A stretch of DNA of 64,000 nucleotides, from NCBI RefSeq assembly GCF_900105965.1, contig NZ_FNTV01000001.1:992001-1056000 (forward strand). The letters run 5' to 3'. How positions within the stretch are numbered: the first letter of the stretch is position 1; every line of letters begins with the position of its first letter. Shown here piece after piece: positions 61,765 through 64,000 of this stretch. The position numbers and the translations under genes were made by a program. The notes under the pieces are model-generated. The model worked only from the letters and a program-made list of their open reading frames with translations. It made no database searches and was not told the origin of the DNA. Origin of the DNA: Arthrobacter alpinus. GTDB lineage: Bacteria > Actinomycetota > Actinomycetes > Actinomycetales > Micrococcaceae.

Positions 61765-62132
61765 AGGAGCACAAGACAGCCATCACCTACGACTTTCAAA
61801 CCCGGTTCACCCTCGACGCTGACGGCATCGGCTCCACGATTGCGTGGGGCCGGGCCATCAGCTTGGTCAACGGGTTGCTGAATGAGCAAGGCACCCACCT
61901 GCACGCCTCGGTCAACGGCTGGCAGTACCCCATGTCCATGGACACGATGTTCGCCGGCGCCCTGTACGTGACCGTGCAGAACGCCGTCCTAGGCGAGGGC
62001 GAAACGCCCATCACGATGCCGTGGCCGTGGGATGTTCCCGAAGCCCCTCAAGAAGTCACAGCCGACGAGCTAGCAGCGGCGAAAACTACCCTCAACGCGA
62101 ACTCCGCTTTCGGGCAGGTGCGTCCCCAGTAA
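61738..62132 (+). CDS. Tail assembly chaperone frameshift (T) extension
   Basis: After a -1 shift at GGGGAAA (61734-61740) the frame reads GWLLRLVEEHKTAITYDFQTRFTLDADGIG and continues open to the stop at 62132, giving a G-T fusion. An internal ATG at 61863 starts a shorter frame of 89 residues, but chaperone T is normally made only by frameshift. The frame relation (one base back) and the absence of a ribosome site at 61765 support frameshifting. Confidence 0.75.
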
Positions 62133-62150
62133 GAAAGTGAGGCGTCCTCG

Positions 62151-64000
62151 ATGTCACTAGCCGGTCAGGGTGAAGTTGAAATTGTCCCGGTAATGCCGGG
62201 ATTCCGCTCCACCGTCAGTAAAGAAGTCGATGGCGCCGGCAAAGAGTCATCAAACCGCTTCGCGACCGCTTTCGGCAACGGCATCAAGGGCCTCGGGGCC
62301 TTCGTTGGCAAGTCCCTCGCTGTAGCTGGTGGCCTCGCCGCCACCGTGGCCGCTATCGCGGTCAAGGGTGGCATCAGCCGCCAGCTACAGATAGAAGAAG
62401 CCACAGCTAAGATGACGGGCCTGGGCAACTCCACGGACACCGTCAAAACGACCATGGACAACGCGCTCGCCGCAGTGAAGGGCACCGCCTTCGGTATGGG
62501 TGAGGCTGCGACGGTTGCATCCACCGCACTGGCCTCGGGCATCAAGCCCGGCCAAGAGATGACCAAGTACCTGACCCTAGTCGCTGACGCGGCCACCATT
62601 GCCGGAACAGGCATGGGCGAAATGGGCCAGATCATGGGCAAGGTCACCAACACCGGCAAGGTCACCAACGACGTCCTGAACCAGTTCGGTGACCGAGGCG
62701 TGGGCGTCCTGCAAATGCTCGCCAAGCACTACGGCGTGACCGCCGAGGAAATGACCTCCATGGTCTCCAAGGGAAAGGTCGACGCCGAAACCTTCAACAA
62801 GGTCCTCACAGAGAACCTTGGCGGAGCAGCCCAAAAATCAGGCAACACCACCAAAGGTGCCTGGAAGAACATGCTCGCCTCCCTCTCACGCGGTGGCGTC
62901 ACCCTATCCAGCGGCTTCTTCCCGCTCATCAAATCAGTCTTCAACCAAGTAACACTCACCCTCGACGGCATGAACGACAAGATCAAGCCGGCCGCCGAGG
63001 CCTTCGGAAAATGGTTCCAAGGCAAAGCCGGACCCTCCATCGAGAACTTCTCCACCGTCGCGCTCGCAGCCTTTGACCGCTTGTATACCCGGATCACGTT
63101 GTTTGTGGCCGGGTTCCAACAGGGCATGTCCAACGTTGAAGCATCCGGGCCTATGGGTCGAGTCCAGCGCTTCGGAGAAATCGTAGGCAGCGCTTTCAAA
63201 GAAGCGCGCGGCGGGGTTATAGCGTTCGGCGCTGCATGGGCCGCGAATGACGGAGAAATTACCTCCAGCGGGTTCCCCGGGTTCATGGAGCGCCTCGCGA
63301 ATGCGACGCGACCCATGGTTGATGCTTTGCGAGCATTGGACTTCTCTAGTTTCAGCGCTTTCACGGCCTCTTTGAGCAGTGCGGGTGGTAGTGCTGGAAC
63401 GGCTCTGGGCAGTATTGGTGATTCGGTCAAGACGTTGTTGCCGGCGTTCAAGTCATTTGGTGAGCAGCTGCCCAACATTGGTGCGGCACTGGTCAAGCTG
63501 GGCGGCGTCAGCCTAAACATTCTCACCGCCTCGCTCGCGTTTCTGGCTCAGCATGTGGACACGATCATTGCTTGGATGCCGGCCATCGTTGCCGGGTACA
63601 TAGCTTGGCGAATCGCGTCCAGTGCGCTGGGTCAGGCCCACCTCGCGTTGACGGCGGCTCAGGTCGCCATGACCCCGGTAAATCTGCTGAACAATGCGGC
63701 CCGCATTGTCGCCGTGACATTGGAAAACCAGCAGGCTAGGGCCATTGGAACGACGACCACGGCGCTCAACCTCAACGTCCTCACGATGGCCCGGGCGAGG
63801 GCCGCCATGATCGCCAAGGGTGTCGCTGACGCGGCAATGGCGGTCGGTACCAAGGCGGCTGCGGCTGCGCAGGTGGTTTTCAATGCTGTGATGTCGGCAA
63901 ACCCAATCGGGCTGGTGATTATCGCTATTGTGGCGTTGATTGCCGGAATTATCCTGCTGGTGAAGAACTGGGATACGGTCGTTGCCTTCTTGAAGGGCGC
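62151..64000 (+). CDS. Tape measure protein, C-terminus cut by window edge
   Basis: At least 616 codons from the ATG at 62151, open to the end of the window. The N-terminal domain reads VEIVPVMPGFRSTVSKEVDGAGKESSNRFA with following TapeMeas_N-like helices; several Gly/Ala-rich hydrophobic stretches (LAFLAQHVDTIIAWMPAIVAGYIAW, IGLVIIAIVALIAGIILLV) typify the tape measure. Length sets tail length, so the full gene is probably much longer. Base composition shifts near 63065. Confidence 0.9.
   Translation, partial: MSLAGQGEVEIVPVMPGFRSTVSKEVDGAGKESSNRFATAFGNGIKGLGAFVGKSLAVAGGLAATVAAIAVKGGISRQLQIEEATAKMTGLGNSTDTVKTTMDNALAAVKGTAFGMGEAATVASTALASGIKPGQEMTKYLTLVADAATIAGTGMGEMGQIMGKVTNTGKVTNDVLNQFGDRGVGVLQMLAKHYGVTAEEMTSMVSKGKVDAETFNKVLTENLGGAAQKSGNTTKGAWKNMLASLSRGGVTLSSGFFPLIKSVFNQVTLTLDGMNDKIKPAAEAFGKWFQGKAGPSIENFSTVALAAFDRLYTRITLFVAGFQQGMSNVEASGPMGRVQRFGEIVGSAFKEARGGVIAFGAAWAANDGEITSSGFPGFMERLANATRPMVDALRALDFSSFSAFTASLSSAGGSAGTALGSIGDSVKTLLPAFKSFGEQLPNIGAALVKLGGVSLNILTASLAFLAQHVDTIIAWMPAIVAGYIAWRIASSALGQAHLALTAAQVAMTPVNLLNNAARIVAVTLENQQARAIGTTTTALNLNVLTMARARAAMIAKGVADAAMAVGTKAAAAAQVVFNAVMSANPIGLVIIAIVALIAGIILLVKNWDTVVAFLKG

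Overview
The window is high-GC DNA from an actinobacterium of the Micrococcaceae type (Arthrobacter or a close relative). The host half carries the actinobacterial neighbourhood known from Mycobacterium tuberculosis Rv2680-Rv2700 (sepH-side genes, DUF4193, DUF3093, dut, DUF3710, OB-fold protein, DUF3159, ceoC/ceoB, APC permease, TrmA-like methyltransferase, dxs, RNase D, DUF3000), plus a CtpE-type P-type ATPase and aconitase. The genus is inferred from gene content, not from a marker gene. Bases 1-36198 are chromosome; bases 36199-64000 are the left part of a siphovirus-type prophage that runs off the right edge. Host region, left to right: a partial sepH; the DUF4193-DUF3093-dut-DUF3710-OB-DUF3159 block; divergent ceoBC (RCK proteins) and a KimA-like potassium/APC permease followed by an RNA methyltransferase and a P-type ATPase; acnA; dxs with a DUF402 gene and a partner of unknown function; an aldo/keto reductase and a Rieske lipoprotein; a fadA-fadB beta-oxidation operon with a palindromic operator candidate; RNase D and DUF3000; a DUF6421-SDR-threonine aldolase operon; msrB; a hydrolase; ybaK; sseA-sufE; zapE; an orphan MT0933-type antitoxin; and a SugE/Gdx guanidinium exporter preceded by a clear guanidine-III riboswitch. 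Prophage: attL is the 3' half of a tRNA-Val(CAC), followed by a tyrosine integrase, an ImmA/IrrE protease, a three-gene cargo block of unknown function that includes two membrane proteins, an XRE-type repressor, and a divergent operator region with repeated GGACAC sites. Rightward come a Cro-like gene, an excisionase-like gene, many short overlapping early genes, a ParB-N-domain protein, a phage sliding clamp, two HNH proteins, and an antisense GlsB/YeaQ-type moron. The late module follows in standard order: terminase small and large subunits, portal, ClpP-like head protease, decoration protein, major capsid, head-tail connectors, major tail protein with an Ig-like IPT domain, tail chaperones joined by a probable -1 frameshift, and a tape measure cut by the window edge. 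The most unusual observations are a covarying stem-loop repeat that starts within a few bases of the stop codons of acnA, sseA and the SugE gene, the uncharacterised three-gene cargo block beside the immunity region, the KimA-like permease paired with CeoB/CeoC and no visible TrkH, and the conserved-looking DUF6421 operon. All functional calls come from reading motifs by eye; no database search was run.
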